Shown: positions 35,950 to 45,032, counted from the first letter of the stretch. The stretch is DNA of 64,000 bases from a bacterium (GCA_020444425.1 JAHLLB010000028.1:1-64000); one strand, 5' to 3'. Numbers and translations: made by a program. Notes: a model not told the origin generated them from the sequence alone.

Positions 35950-37683
35950 TCAGCGTTCACTGATGGTTGTCAGATCCTCGATGATTTCCCGCAAAGGTAA
36001 CCTGGCCAGATTACGCTCCAGTAAGCGACGAATCTCTGTTGCCGGGATACGACCGAGCCGCGTCTCTTCACGCAAACGCTCAATGAGATACGGGAAATAT
36101 TCGAGTTCAGTTTCACGTTGTTCGGACAAACCTCTGGACTCGGCAACCGACATATCTTTGATGTATGCCTCATACCTGGCATGAAACTCGTTGACATAGA
36201 GTGCAATATTCTCACGTACCTGCTCGGAAGCCGACTCATCCACCAGCCAACTCGCGGTCAGCAGCATGAGGTGAGTGAACATCGGCGTAACCATGGCGGG
36301 TTTCAGCATCGGGGCCAGACTTGCTTGACCAAACGCGAGAAAGGTAAACGTACACAACTCATTTGTAACTGCGTACTCGTCCTGGCTTAGCGAACCGAGC
36401 ATGCGGCGTGACGCCAGCGCATCCAGACTATTGGTCAACCTCAGCGCCTTTTCCCCGATCTCAGCCGCGAACTCCATGAGCAGTTCTTCCAGATTGATAT
36501 CCAGGATTTGTGCTTGATCGATACTCCTGACCTCTCCGGTAGCCAGCAAAGTGACACGCAGTTTCGGTTCCAGCGGACTTGAGTTCGGATCCACCGGCAA
36601 GACTGTAGCTTCGACCACCTGTCCATTGTCGTTCCAGGTCAACGTGAGAGGGTATTCCGTGGGCCAGACATTCTCGATGATCTCGAGAAGTTCCGCATCT
36701 CGAAGCGGATGATTCTCAGGTAACTCAGCGACTGCCAGTGTTGCCGCGTTCGACTCGTCACTGAAATAGCCCACTTCATTGCAAACCGTTTTCAGCCATT
36801 CGAACGAGCCCCGCGTCGCTTCCCACGCATCCTGGATCTCATCCACGCAGACCACGGCCTCACCTTCGCTCCCGGGCCGGAATCCGTTCGGAATAACCGT
36901 GGGCAATGAACGGTGTCCCAACAAGTACACGGGTACACTATCATTTACCCTCATCGCTTTGTTGAACGCGCGCTTGCTGGCGCTACTCTTTCCATTTCTG
37001 CAAAATGACAGCAACGCTCCCAGCCAGGCCCACGTCGCAAAAGCATCGTGTGGGTACTTCTTGTACAGCTTCCACGCCTCCTCTATGCGATTCAGTGCAA
37101 TTAGCCGGGAGAGCATCTGATGGCGGATTCCCTGATTATCATTGGGATTGAGCTCCAGCATCTCCCAGCCTGCTTCGAGTGAGGCTTCCTCCCGGCCTGT
37201 CCACCAGAGACAGTCCATCAACCCGGCTTTTGCCCTCATATATGGCCGGGATTCAAGGAGCAACCAGAATTCTATCTCCTTTTGCTTGAACAGCTCCGGA
37301 CCCAGCGCCCGCTCACCAGCCGCCACTCCCTTTGAGTAGTAACCTAACGCTTCATCCAGATTCTGCGCCTCCTGCTCTGCCAACAGCACCCACGCATCCG
37401 CGCAATCCGCGGAAACCTTCAGCGCCTTCCGGGCAAGCGCGATCTTTTTCGCCCGTTCATCGGCTTCCCATGCCGCGTAAATCAGTTCCTGCGCATCCAT
37501 GATTTTCTGCGAAACGACGAGTTTAGCGCCCATATCTCGATGCATCTTCGCGGTTTCGCGTTCCATCAGACGCATCCTGTTCGGGAGATCGGAATGGGGT
37601 GCATTGTCCGGCGTAGTTGAGCCCCTGCCTGGTTTGCGCCCTTCGGCACCGCCAGCTGAGCTGTTTTTCACCATTTGTTTCAC
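35950..37683 (-). CDS. ST7-like tetratricopeptide protein
   Basis: A 577-residue protein. After a low-complexity start (residues 1-45), helical TPR-like repeats cover about 70-250. The segment LLLESRPYMRAKAGLMDCLW followed by WEMLELNPNDNQGIRHQML resembles the bacterial homologues of eukaryotic ST7 (suppressor of tumorigenicity 7). The C-terminal half (after about 290) is not recognised. No catalytic motif is visible. It is the first gene of a two-gene unit with the 273-residue protein. Confidence 0.7.
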   Translation of the reverse strand: MKQMVKNSSAGGAEGRKPGRGSTTPDNAPHSDLPNRMRLMERETAKMHRDMGAKLVVSQKIMDAQELIYAAWEADERAKKIALARKALKVSADCADAWVLLAEQEAQNLDEALGYYSKGVAAGERALGPELFKQKEIEFWLLLESRPYMRAKAGLMDCLWWTGREEASLEAGWEMLELNPNDNQGIRHQMLSRLIALNRIEEAWKLYKKYPHDAFATWAWLGALLSFCRNGKSSASKRAFNKAMRVNDSVPVYLLGHRSLPTVIPNGFRPGSEGEAVVCVDEIQDAWEATRGSFEWLKTVCNEVGYFSDESNAATLAVAELPENHPLRDAELLEIIENVWPTEYPLTLTWNDNGQVVEATVLPVDPNSSPLEPKLRVTLLATGEVRSIDQAQILDINLEELLMEFAAEIGEKALRLTNSLDALASRRMLGSLSQDEYAVTNELCTFTFLAFGQASLAPMLKPAMVTPMFTHLMLLTASWLVDESASEQVRENIALYVNEFHARYEAYIKDMSVAESRGLSEQRETELEYFPYLIERLREETRLGRIPATEIRRLLERNLARLPLREIIEDLTTISER

Positions 37684-37779
37684 TCCCCTGGATTAAATCC
37701 TATGCCACGTGCGACGACAGCTTGTGCAGAGTAAGCCCAGACGGCAAGAACGATGCATCGCCTGGAATTTGAGTCGAGT

Positions 37780-38382
37780 TCAAGCGATCAAATCTTTCCC
37801 CGGCGGATGAGCTGCCAATTTGCCGTCCGCTGCTTTCGCCACCGTTTCGTCAATGCGCTTGCTGCGTGTTTTGTCCGTCTTCGCCGTCTTGATCCAGAGC
37901 AGGATCACCTTGTTCGCCGAGTGACGGATCTTCTCCCAGTTCGCCGACGCATCCGGGTTCGCATCTAACGCCGCACGCAAATCTTCCGGCGCGATCCCAG
38001 CCTCGATGTCGTCCATGAAGGTCCAGGATCCGTCCCGCTTCGCGTCCTCAATTTTCGCCAGGCCCGCCGGGGTCATCTTGCCGTCCGCGATCAGGCGTTC
38101 GACGCGCTCCTTGTTCGAACTTGACCACGCACTGCCCGAGCGCCGCGGTGAGAATAGCAGCTTGGTGCGATCTTTATCAACACGCCGGGTGTGGCTGTCG
38201 ACCCAGCCGTAGCACAACGCCTCCTCAACCGTCGCGCCGTAGTCGACGTATCGTTCGCCGCAATGCTTCTTGAAGGTTACGAGCCAGACGGCTTCGTCGC
38301 GTTCATGGTTCGTCGCCAACCAGTCGCGCCACTGTTCGCGGGCGGTGACTTCGATATGTTCGAAACGGTTGAGGTCAGCCAT
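37780..38382 (-). CDS. YdeI/OmpD-associated family protein
   Basis: A 200-residue protein with the YdeI-like signature WLATNHERDEAVWLVTFKKH, YGATVEEALCYGWVDSHTRR and FSPRRSGSAWSSSNKERVER. The C-terminal helical segment ANWEKIRHSANKVILLWIKT followed by TDKTRSKRIDETV is also typical. Members are linked to bacteriocin or peptide protection, but the biochemical role is unclear. It follows the small membrane protein gene by 17 bases. Confidence 0.82.
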   Translation of the reverse strand: MADLNRFEHIEVTAREQWRDWLATNHERDEAVWLVTFKKHCGERYVDYGATVEEALCYGWVDSHTRRVDKDRTKLLFSPRRSGSAWSSSNKERVERLIADGKMTPAGLAKIEDAKRDGSWTFMDDIEAGIAPEDLRAALDANPDASANWEKIRHSANKVILLWIKTAKTDKTRSKRIDETVAKAADGKLAAHPPGKDLIA

Positions 38383-38399
38383 GGTATGCGTCCCGGGTT

Positions 38400-38930
38400 T
38401 CAGTGCTTTTCGGCCTCATCCGCCTCTTTCTCCTGCCCATTCTCCGCTCCGGGCATGGTCACCATCGGCACCTGTTCCTCTTCGCGCAAGCGTTCCTGCA
38501 TCAGCCGGGCGTACGTCGCCTTCTCCTCCAGCTTTTCGCCATTGCGGATGTACCAGATCGCGGTGCCGACATGCAGCAGACCGATTGTCGACCACCATGC
38601 GAACGGCTCCCAGATATCCGCATAACGACTCGACCAGAGCATCGCCTCGATGAAGAAGGTGACGATCAGCAACGTGGTGCCGAACATCGCAAACTTGGCG
38701 AAATCATAGCGTTTCATGAGGATGTTGACAAACGCGAGGATATAGTCCAGCCCAACCATCAGCAACACAACCATCTTGCCGATGACCAGACCCGGCGCGG
38801 CAAACTCCGGAATGTCCGGGTTGTTCGCGATCGCGGTCGCCGGATCGCCAATCCAGAACACGTTCCGCAGAAACCACAATCCATTTGCCAGCATCGCCAG
38901 CAGCATCAACCCACGCAGCAACCTGCCCAT
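38400..38930 (-). CDS. Four-helix membrane protein
   Basis: A 176-residue protein with about four membrane segments (near residues 5-22, 50-72, 79-98 and 107-125) and a charged, acidic tail rich in E and K. I recognise no family. I choose the ATG at 38930 because the hydrophobic part begins at once; an upstream in-frame codon at 38975 is possible. Operon with the YdeI-like gene is likely. Confidence 0.6.
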   Translation of the reverse strand: MGRLLRGLMLLAMLANGLWFLRNVFWIGDPATAIANNPDIPEFAAPGLVIGKMVVLLMVGLDYILAFVNILMKRYDFAKFAMFGTTLLIVTFFIEAMLWSSRYADIWEPFAWWSTIGLLHVGTAIWYIRNGEKLEEKATYARLMQERLREEEQVPMVTMPGAENGQEKEADEAEKH

Positions 38931-39044
38931 CGTACCCGATTCCTCCGCGCTCCAGTGATGAGCGAGAAGATACAAACGAGGACACGAGCCGGGAAGAGAG
39001 TACGGCGTTGGAATTCAGAGAGTTGAGAGGGGTTCGAGGCAATA

Positions 39045-39135
39045 GGCGATGGGCGATGGGCGATGGTCGGTTGCCGGTGGGCTGTGGCTGCAGCTGTTCC
39101 TATCGCCCATAGCCTATAGCCCTGTTACCCGCAGA
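39045..39135. repeat. Heptamer arrays in inverted arrangement
   Basis: GGGCGAT is repeated about three times at 39045-39070. At 39097-39118 the reverse-complement relative CCTATCGCCCATAGCCTATA appears, and at 39127-39157 CCGCAGA/CCCGCAG heptamers follow. The ATAGGCT heptamer array at 53034-53063 is built from the same words. Confidence 0.65.
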
Positions 39136-39170
39136 CCGCAGACCACAGCCCGCAGCCAGCCGCCCAACCG

Positions 39171-39548
39171 TCACTTGCTCAGGAGCTCGAACATCGGGGT
39201 CGGGTCGATGAAGACGTGATAGTGCGCGATCTTGCCGTCGCGGAGCACGAACTTGTTGAGGAACTGCAACCCCACCGTCTTGTCGTTCGGCAGCACATAA
39301 TCCACCTGGCCGTGCACGAACATCGTCTCGCCGTCGCCGCCGTCCCACGACACGAGCTTGCTGTGCTTCAGGCTCTTGATCGTCTTGTAGAACGCGTTCA
39401 CGCCGGCGACGATCTGCTCACGGCCCGTGACCATCATCTGCTGCCCCCAGACAAACACGCCGTCATTCGTGAGGTACTCGGCGAACTGCTCGCCGTCCAT
39501 CCCATCTATCGTGCTGAACAACTCAGTGACTGTTTCGTTCGAAAGCAT
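39171..39548 (-). CDS. SnoaL-like (NTF2-fold) protein
   Basis: A 125-residue protein of the NTF2/SnoaL-like cone fold: an N-terminal helix (ETVTELFSTIDGMDGEQFAE), LTNDGVFVWGQQMMVTGREQ and the final strands LRDGKIAHYHVFIDPTPMFE. Members are small hydrolases, isomerases or ligand binders. The role here is unknown. It is the last GC-rich gene before the AT-rich island. Confidence 0.78.
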   Translation of the reverse strand: MLSNETVTELFSTIDGMDGEQFAEYLTNDGVFVWGQQMMVTGREQIVAGVNAFYKTIKSLKHSKLVSWDGGDGETMFVHGQVDYVLPNDKTVGLQFLNKFVLRDGKIAHYHVFIDPTPMFELLSK

Positions 39549-39780
39549 CGGTGCGTGGCTCCTTGGGTTGGGTGTTTGTTTTCAGTCGGGTGCGTGCGGC
39601 TGGTCGCGTTTGTTTGGCTGTCCTAAGTCGGAGGGTATGATAAGGAATGGGTAAGCGTTGTGACAGAGGTTGAGGGAGCTACTTTAGACATACTTGAGAT
39701 GCGAATATGTATTTCAGGTAGTTCTACTGATGACTAAAGTGGTATTGGGGGTAGTTTGTTTGGATGGACTAGTGCTATGG

Positions 39781-40398
39781 TTAAAGCTTATAAAAGTACT
39801 TCCAATCATTCTTATATTGCATTTTAGAAAACTTTGGAAATTCTGGACCTACAGGAGATATATATTTCCCGCTGTAAATAACGTCTTCAGATTCTGAAAG
39901 TGTATGAAGTAAAAGTTGCGCTATTCTCAATCCTGGTCTTAGTTTTATCGGAACTTCACCCATATTAACTAATTCAAGTGTAATACACCCTCTGAAACCA
40001 GGATCAACATTTGTCGCAGTAGCTATAAGTAAACCCATCCGTCCCCAAGTAGATTTTGAAAGGACTGAGGCATTAGTATCATTAGGTATTTTGACAAATT
40101 CAAATGTACTTCCTAGGATTAATTGTCGAGGATGCAACACCAAGTCTTCATTATTACCTAACCTAACTCTATGATAATATTTACTATATTCGCCGTCTTC
40201 TACAATATCTTTTAAGTCCAATGTATCAAACATACTTCTTCTAAAGACTATAAACTCATACCCTAAGCGCAAATCTACTGATGATGGGCCTAGTTGATCA
40301 TCCATATCTAACAACGGCTCAACCACCAAAGATTTTTTTGACCATACAGGTTCTTTCAACCTAATCATAATATCGTTCTTTGATGAAGTAGACATCAC
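39781..40398 (-). CDS. dCTP deaminase/dUTPase-like protein
   Basis: A 205-residue protein of the dCTP deaminase/dUTPase fold. GPSSVDLRLG (37-46), LHPRQLILGSTFEFVKIP (88-105), SKSTWGRMGLL with S116 and R120, and VDPGFRGCITLELVN with the catalytic glutamate E142 match dCTP deaminase; LRPGLRIAQL follows. It should convert dCTP to dUTP, or further. Base composition here is far more AT-rich than the flanks, a sign of transfer. It is the last gene of a three-gene unit, 17 bases after the HExxH protein gene. Housekeeping Dcd is one reading; dCTP deaminases are also known anti-phage nucleotide-depletion enzymes. Confidence 0.85.
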   Translation of the reverse strand: MMSTSSKNDIMIRLKEPVWSKKSLVVEPLLDMDDQLGPSSVDLRLGYEFIVFRRSMFDTLDLKDIVEDGEYSKYYHRVRLGNNEDLVLHPRQLILGSTFEFVKIPNDTNASVLSKSTWGRMGLLIATATNVDPGFRGCITLELVNMGEVPIKLRPGLRIAQLLLHTLSESEDVIYSGKYISPVGPEFPKFSKMQYKNDWKYFYKL

Positions 40399-40415
40399 TA
40401 ACTCCGTTTTCTTAC

Positions 40416-41837
40416 TTAGACAGTGTCAAAATATCTGTTAGCAATATTTTCGGCATCCATAGCCCACAATATCAACCTATTCCAATTATCTACTTGCTTT
40501 GATACATTAGGACTCGTTACAGTAATTTTGACAATCCAGAGCGACAATAAAAGCATTCCTAAATCAACTGCGCTACATTCTGACGTTCTTTTTAGCTCTT
40601 CTGAACTTGGTGGGACACCATTCAGCAAAGAAAGTATTATATATCTAAGATTATTTCTCACATCTGCAATATTCCAGACGTTCGAAGATATGTATTTATC
40701 AAAAATAGATATAGCCTCTAGTAGACAATCATACATAACCGAATACGCAGTCTTAACCGATAGATCATTCTCCAAGTAAGAATCGTCTTTAATAATTTCA
40801 ATATCATAGCCCTTAAATATATCATGGACCACCTCCATAAACGCAGTTTCATCAATATCAATACTATAGTTTTCAATAAAAGAATCTATAGACTTATTCA
40901 TCTTAGCACCATTCAATATTGTTTTTGATTCCATAATCTCTCTTTTTATATCATCTACCTGCCCCATAGCGACTTTAATAATCCCAATTCTATAAATCCA
41001 CGGCGGATAGCCGTGATCCTTTCTGTTTTTTGGGGTATTGTATCCATACTGCAAGGCCATTGATGACATGGCCAAGGCAGATGCTGGCCCCCACATTTTC
41101 ACACCTATATAATCTGACATCAATTCTTCAACAGCTCTTTTCCACACCTTTGCAGCTACGGAATGATACACAGGATCAAGTTTTGACTTTATTTGACTTA
41201 CGTAATTATCCTCAAAAGATGTATCATTCTTATCAAAATAAAGTTTATCTACTACTAAATGGGCAACTTCATGAGATAGACACGCTAATTGCATAGGATT
41301 AAGTCTCTGCGATGATGGAAATGAAATCATTATAAACTTTTTGTCAAGATCAACAAATAGGTCATCTACATTTCCCCTATATTTAGGTATCATCATTACA
41401 TCTTCAACATATCGTTTAAACCATTTCTCAATATCCTGAATATATACAGAGTAATTATATTCCCATTGCGGCGTGAGCAAAACATCTACATCATCTCCAA
41501 GAAGTTTTTTTATGGTGTTTTTTAGCGGCTCTATGAAGCTCCAAGGGACCTGCTCAACATCGGAGGACTGAACATATTTCATACTTGATGCAATGAAATT
41601 CTGTACATCAAAAGTACCTTTCAGTAAACGAGTCGCCGCAACATCTGCCTCGTTATAATTTGCACTAATATATTCTGCATTTTCTAACAATCCTCCAGAT
41701 ACAGCCTTAATCATTTTAATCAATTTTCTTGGAGATTCTGAGCTATAATCTAAACAAAGTAGTTTTGTACTCCATCTTTCCACATACCTATGTGTGGATA
41801 AAATATGCTCAAATAATGCAGTATGCTGATCCATCAA
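40416..41837 (-). CDS. HExxH zinc metalloprotease-like protein of AT-rich cassette
   Basis: A 473-residue protein of unknown family. A zinc site is visible: H189-E-V-A-H193 in MQLACLSHEVAHLVVDKLYF, and E237-E238-L-M-S-D242 about 45 residues later would supply the third ligand, as in gluzincins. There is no signal peptide, so it probably acts in the cytoplasm. The N-terminal 150 residues and C-terminal 200 residues are helical and unfamiliar. It lies between the 157-residue protein (15-base gap) and the dCTP deaminase-like gene. An induced protease linked to a nucleotide-depleting enzyme is an inference from context. Confidence 0.65.
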   Translation of the reverse strand: MMDQHTALFEHILSTHRYVERWSTKLLCLDYSSESPRKLIKMIKAVSGGLLENAEYISANYNEADVAATRLLKGTFDVQNFIASSMKYVQSSDVEQVPWSFIEPLKNTIKKLLGDDVDVLLTPQWEYNYSVYIQDIEKWFKRYVEDVMMIPKYRGNVDDLFVDLDKKFIMISFPSSQRLNPMQLACLSHEVAHLVVDKLYFDKNDTSFEDNYVSQIKSKLDPVYHSVAAKVWKRAVEELMSDYIGVKMWGPASALAMSSMALQYGYNTPKNRKDHGYPPWIYRIGIIKVAMGQVDDIKREIMESKTILNGAKMNKSIDSFIENYSIDIDETAFMEVVHDIFKGYDIEIIKDDSYLENDLSVKTAYSVMYDCLLEAISIFDKYISSNVWNIADVRNNLRYIILSLLNGVPPSSEELKRTSECSAVDLGMLLLSLWIVKITVTSPNVSKQVDNWNRLILWAMDAENIANRYFDTV

Positions 41838-41852
41838 CCTATTCCTATTTAG

Positions 41853-42326
41853 CTATATGACCTTTAGATCGTATGGATTTAACTCTGGTTCGTATTCAGC
41901 AAACTCGTCGCCGAAAACAGTTGAAAGATTTCCAAAGAATATAGCGGCGCCCTTCAAATCGTCTACTTCAACATCGCTAAAAGTTTCTAATTGACGCCAT
42001 TTTCTAAACGATCCTAATAAATCATATAAATAACTGGATATGTTGTTTGGGTCATCTACAAATACATCAATATTATTTCTAAATACTCCATAATATTGCA
42101 ATCGTGCTACTGAGTTAGACATTATACTTAAATCTTTTTTCATTTCATCCGTTGTCCCGCTTTCAACGAGTAAACCTTCAAGAAGATGCTGTCCCTGTTC
42201 TAGCAAATTATCAACACCCTCCTCTTCGCGAGACCTTTCTGGGTAGCTAAGAACTAAAGATACCTTCGATGCAACAGAAGCAACGCAAAAAATGTCCCCA
42301 TGAAAAACAAAACGCTCAGCTTTCAT
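41853..42326 (-). CDS. Hypothetical protein, first gene of AT-rich cassette
   Basis: A 157-residue protein I cannot assign. It begins MKAERFVFHGDIFCVASVAS and ends YEPELNPYDLKVI; the middle is helical (LLEQGQHLLEGLLV) and it is acidic overall. The ATG at 42326 has GAGG upstream and sits about 25 bases from a predicted transcription start. It is the promoter-proximal member of the cassette and could be a sensor, an antitoxin-like partner or a structural protein. Confidence 0.6.
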   Translation of the reverse strand: MKAERFVFHGDIFCVASVASKVSLVLSYPERSREEEGVDNLLEQGQHLLEGLLVESGTTDEMKKDLSIMSNSVARLQYYGVFRNNIDVFVDDPNNISSYLYDLLGSFRKWRQLETFSDVEVDDLKGAAIFFGNLSTVFGDEFAEYEPELNPYDLKVI

Positions 42327-42355
42327 ATCGGCCTCACTAGGTTGGGTATGAGTAA

Positions 42356-42384
42356 AGTGTAATCACAAAAACGACTCCTGTCAA
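42356..42384 (-). promoter_or_regulatory. Promoter of the AT-rich cassette
   Basis: On the minus strand a perfect -35 TTGACA (42384-42379), a 17-base spacer and -10 TACACT (42361-42356, four of six) face the 157-residue protein gene at 42326. Confidence 0.7.
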
Positions 42385-42428
42385 GAGCTGGAGGGAAAAT
42401 GTGTAGTCAGCAGTGCTGTTCAAATACA

Positions 42429-42451
42429 TTATAAACAGGCGGTTATAAACA
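42429..42451. promoter_or_regulatory. Direct repeat upstream of cassette promoter
   Basis: TTATAAACA occurs at 42429-42437 and again at 42443-42451, 14 bases apart start to start. Position 45-65 bases upstream of the -35 box suits an activator or repressor site, but this is only a suggestion. Confidence 0.3.
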
Positions 42452-42479
42452 CACAGCTTCTTGGATCTGACCATCTTCA

Positions 42480-44036
42480 CTACAACGGAATATTCCCGTG
42501 CTTCTTCTTGGGATTTGGATCGACTTTGGAATCGAGCATGGCCAGGGCGTTGATCAGTTTCGGACGGGTCTGGCTGGGCTCGATGACTTCGTCCACATAC
42601 CCACGCGCGGCAGCAATATAAGGGTTTGCGAAGCTGTCGCGGTACTGTTCAATATACTCGGCAATCTTCTGCTGTTGCTCGTCGGGGTCTTCGATCTTGC
42701 TAAGTTCCTTGCGGAAGACGATTTCGACGGCTCCCTCGGCGCCCATGACGGCGATTTCCGCGCTCGGCCACGCGTAGTTCATGTCGCCGCGCACGTGCTT
42801 GCTGTTCATGACGTCGTACGCGCCGCCGTACGCCTTACGTGTGATCACGGTGATTTTCGGCACGCTCGCCTCGCTGTACGCGTAGAGCAATTTCGCGCCG
42901 TTGGAGATGATCCCGTTCCACTCCTGGTCGGTGCCGGGCAGGAAGCCGGGGACATCTTCGAAGGTGATGATCGGGATGTTGAACGCATCACAGAAACGGA
43001 TGAAGCGCGCGCCCTTGCGGCTGGAGTTGATGTCCAAGACGCCCGCGAGCACGCTCGGCTGGTTGGCGATGATGCCGACGGAGCGTCCGCCAAGGCGCGC
43101 GAACCCGACGATGATATTCTCCGCCCACTGTTCGTGGACCTCGAACAGGTTGCCGTCGTCTACGATATGGCGGATCACTTCTTTCATATCATAGGGTTTG
43201 TTCGGATTGTCGGGGATGATCTCGTCCAGCTCCGGGTCCATGCGGTGCGGGTTGTCGCCGGAATCGACCAGCGGCGGGTCCTCGAGGTTGTTCTGCGGCA
43301 TGTAGCTGACCAGTTCGCGCACGGTGCGAAGGGTGGCCATCTCGTCGTCGCAGGCGAAATGCGCGACGCCGGATTTGGAGGCGTGCGTGTCCGCGCCGCC
43401 GAGGTCCTCGCTGCTGACTTCTTCGTGCGTGACCGTTTTCACCACCTTCGGGCCGGTGACGAACATGTAGCTGGTGCCACGGGTCATCGCGACAAAGTCG
43501 GTGATCGCCGGCGAATACACCGCCCCGCCCGCGCACGGGCCGAGAACGGCGGAAATCTGCGGCACGACACCGGAGGCGAGCGTGTTGCGGAGGAAGATGT
43601 CGGCGTACGCGCCCAAACTGACCACGCCTTCCTGCACACGGGCGCCGCCGGAGTCGTTCAACCCGATCACCGGCGCGCCGACTTTCATCGCCATGTCCAT
43701 GATCTTGCAGATCTTGCGGCCGTGCGCCTCGGACAATGTGCCGCCGATGACGGTGAAGTCCTGGCTGAAAACGAAGACCACGCGGCCGTCGATGCGGCCA
43801 TAGCCGGTGACGACGCCGTCGCCGAGGTAGGCGGGCATGGTGAAGCCGGACTCGGGCGTGCGGGCCTTGACCAGCATGTCAACTTCCTCGAAGGTGCCCG
43901 GGTCGAGCAACAGGTCGAGACGCTCACGCGCGGTCAATTTGCCCTTCTTGTGCTGAGCGTCAATCCGCTTCTCGCCACCACCCAAAAGGGCCTGGTTCTT
44001 GAGTTCCCGCAACTTCTCCAGCCGTACGTTCGCCAT
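42480..44036 (-). CDS. pccB: Acyl-CoA carboxylase carboxyltransferase subunit (PccB-like)
   Basis: A 518-residue carboxyltransferase of the propionyl-CoA/methylmalonyl-CoA family, the usual length. The N-terminal crotonase-like half contains [20 protein letters not shown] and [20 protein letters not shown]. The acyl-CoA oxyanion region [19 protein letters not shown] and the carboxybiotin part [16 protein letters not shown] and AYGGAYDVM follow; it ends KKHGNIPL as is typical. GAGGGAG precedes the ATG at 44036; further upstream codons are unlikely. No biotin carboxylase or biotin carrier gene is adjacent, so the complex must be completed from elsewhere. Confidence 0.92.
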   Translation of the reverse strand: MANVRLEKLRELKNQALLGGGEKRIDAQHKKGKLTARERLDLLLDPGTFEEVDMLVKARTPESGFTMPAYLGDGVVTGYGRIDGRVVFVFSQDFTVIGGTLSEAHGRKICKIMDMAMKVGAPVIGLNDSGGARVQEGVVSLGAYADIFLRNTLASGVVPQISAVLGPCAGGAVYSPAITDFVAMTRGTSYMFVTGPKVVKTVTHEEVSSEDLGGADTHASKSGVAHFACDDEMATLRTVRELVSYMPQNNLEDPPLVDSGDNPHRMDPELDEIIPDNPNKPYDMKEVIRHIVDDGNLFEVHEQWAENIIVGFARLGGRSVGIIANQPSVLAGVLDINSSRKGARFIRFCDAFNIPIITFEDVPGFLPGTDQEWNGIISNGAKLLYAYSEASVPKITVITRKAYGGAYDVMNSKHVRGDMNYAWPSAEIAVMGAEGAVEIVFRKELSKIEDPDEQQQKIAEYIEQYRDSFANPYIAAARGYVDEVIEPSQTRPKLINALAMLDSKVDPNPKKKHGNIPL

Positions 44037-44322
44037 GATCTCCCTCAATGCCCAACTTCCATGTTCGAAATCGTGATGCCCGGATTGGATGATGGTCCGG
44101 GCCAGCCGTGACATGTTGTCTACGGTGCCGTCAACCCCGCCGCGCACAAGATGCAACACGGCAGCGATAGTATACAATCTGGAAGCCGCAGAAACACAGC
44201 CGAATCGGCAAGGTCGGCCCCGTGAGCGGTGAGGTGCGGCCGGCGGGCTGCGGTCGAGCCGCCAGTGCTTGTCAGGTAATGCCCGTGGCTCGGTCAATTC
44301 TCTTTGGGAGAACCGGAAACAC

Positions 44323-44355
44323 AACGGGGATGCGGTCTCAGACCGTATCCCCGTT
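44323..44355. terminator. Terminator hairpin after nucleotidyltransferase gene
   Basis: AACGGGGATGCGGTC (44323-44337) pairs with GACCGTATCCCCGTT (44341-44355) over 15 positions with one G-U pair and a three-base loop. It lies 53 bases beyond the end of the minus-strand nucleotidyltransferase gene. It could work in both directions. Confidence 0.65.
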
Positions 44356-44407
44356 TATCTTGACACCATGTTTGCTTCGCTTTGTTCGCTTACAGTATGT
44401 ACTTTCC

Positions 44408-44884
44408 CTAATTGTTTCCTTCTCCCGAATCCAATTTTCTTTTCAACGCTGTCAATTTTTCAACATCTGCAAGGTCCTGTAGACGTCCAGTAGCCGATTT
44501 ATTTTTGATTAGATCATCAAGCGACAGTGTCATAACTTTAACTCCATCAAGATCTTTTAATTGCGAATTATTATATGCTTCATCAAACTCCAAACCAGAA
44601 GCACCAGTTATGATATCAATACGGAATGGTTCCAAACCAATCTGAAACACCGTATCATCTCGGATCAAATCCTCATAGTTTAGATTATGCAGTGGTGCTC
44701 CAAAGTTTTCCAGTGCTCGTAAAACGAACTTGGCGTTCTCTTCTGACGGTTCCACCCACAGATCAATATCGCCTGTCGTACGCCGATGACCATGCAATAC
44801 CATTGCATAAGCGCCAACCAATATGAATCTAACTTTTTCGGCGGTAAAGGCGAGTAATATGTCTTTGAAATGTTCGTTCAGCAT
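44408..44884 (-). CDS. Nucleotidyltransferase-fold protein (MNT/AbiEii-like)
   Basis: A 158-residue protein of the polymerase-beta-like nucleotidyltransferase superfamily. The core is ILVGAYAMVLHGHRRTTGDI followed by DLWV, giving a GAYA form of the GS loop and the DxD metal pair in GDIDLW; a third acidic residue is in FRIDIITG. Similar small proteins act as MNT antitoxins, AbiEii toxins or DUF6036 family members. Its start overlaps the end of the upstream 67-residue gene by 56 bases, which suggests a two-gene module. The stretch is visibly AT-richer than the operon upstream. Confidence 0.75.
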   Translation of the reverse strand: MLNEHFKDILLAFTAEKVRFILVGAYAMVLHGHRRTTGDIDLWVEPSEENAKFVLRALENFGAPLHNLNYEDLIRDDTVFQIGLEPFRIDIITGASGLEFDEAYNNSQLKDLDGVKVMTLSLDDLIKNKSATGRLQDLADVEKLTALKRKLDSGEGNN

Positions 44885-45032
44885 TTTCTACCCTACCTAA
44901 TGAGTACGCTTCTAACGATAGTCGTTCAAGCGACTCAAAACGCTCTGAAGCAGAACCCGGGACAATTGCCACCTCCTCTGGCTCCATCAATCGGCGTACA
45001 CGGGCTTTCGTCTTGTCGAACCCTCTTTTCAT
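44829..45032 (-). CDS. Small basic protein paired with nucleotidyltransferase
   Basis: A 67-residue protein beginning MKRGFDKTKARVRRLMEPEE and ending FQRHITRLYRRKS. It is very basic and helical (ERFESLERLSLEAYSLGRVE), as in small antitoxin or nucleic-acid-binding partners. Its ATG overlaps the stop of the VWA-like gene by one base (TGATG), and it overlaps the following gene by 56 bases. I recognise no family. Confidence 0.55.
   Translation of the reverse strand: MKRGFDKTKARVRRLMEPEEVAIVPGSASERFESLERLSLEAYSLGRVENAERTFQRHITRLYRRKS

Noticed and set aside
39549-39780. Attachment-site repeats flanking the AT-rich island
   Set aside because: I compared the two borders (39549-39780 and 42380-42480) and saw no shared direct repeat, tRNA remnant or integrase gene.
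42498-44111. 537-residue plus-strand frame
   Set aside because: It is antisense to the pccB-like gene, whose domains and ribosome site are clear.
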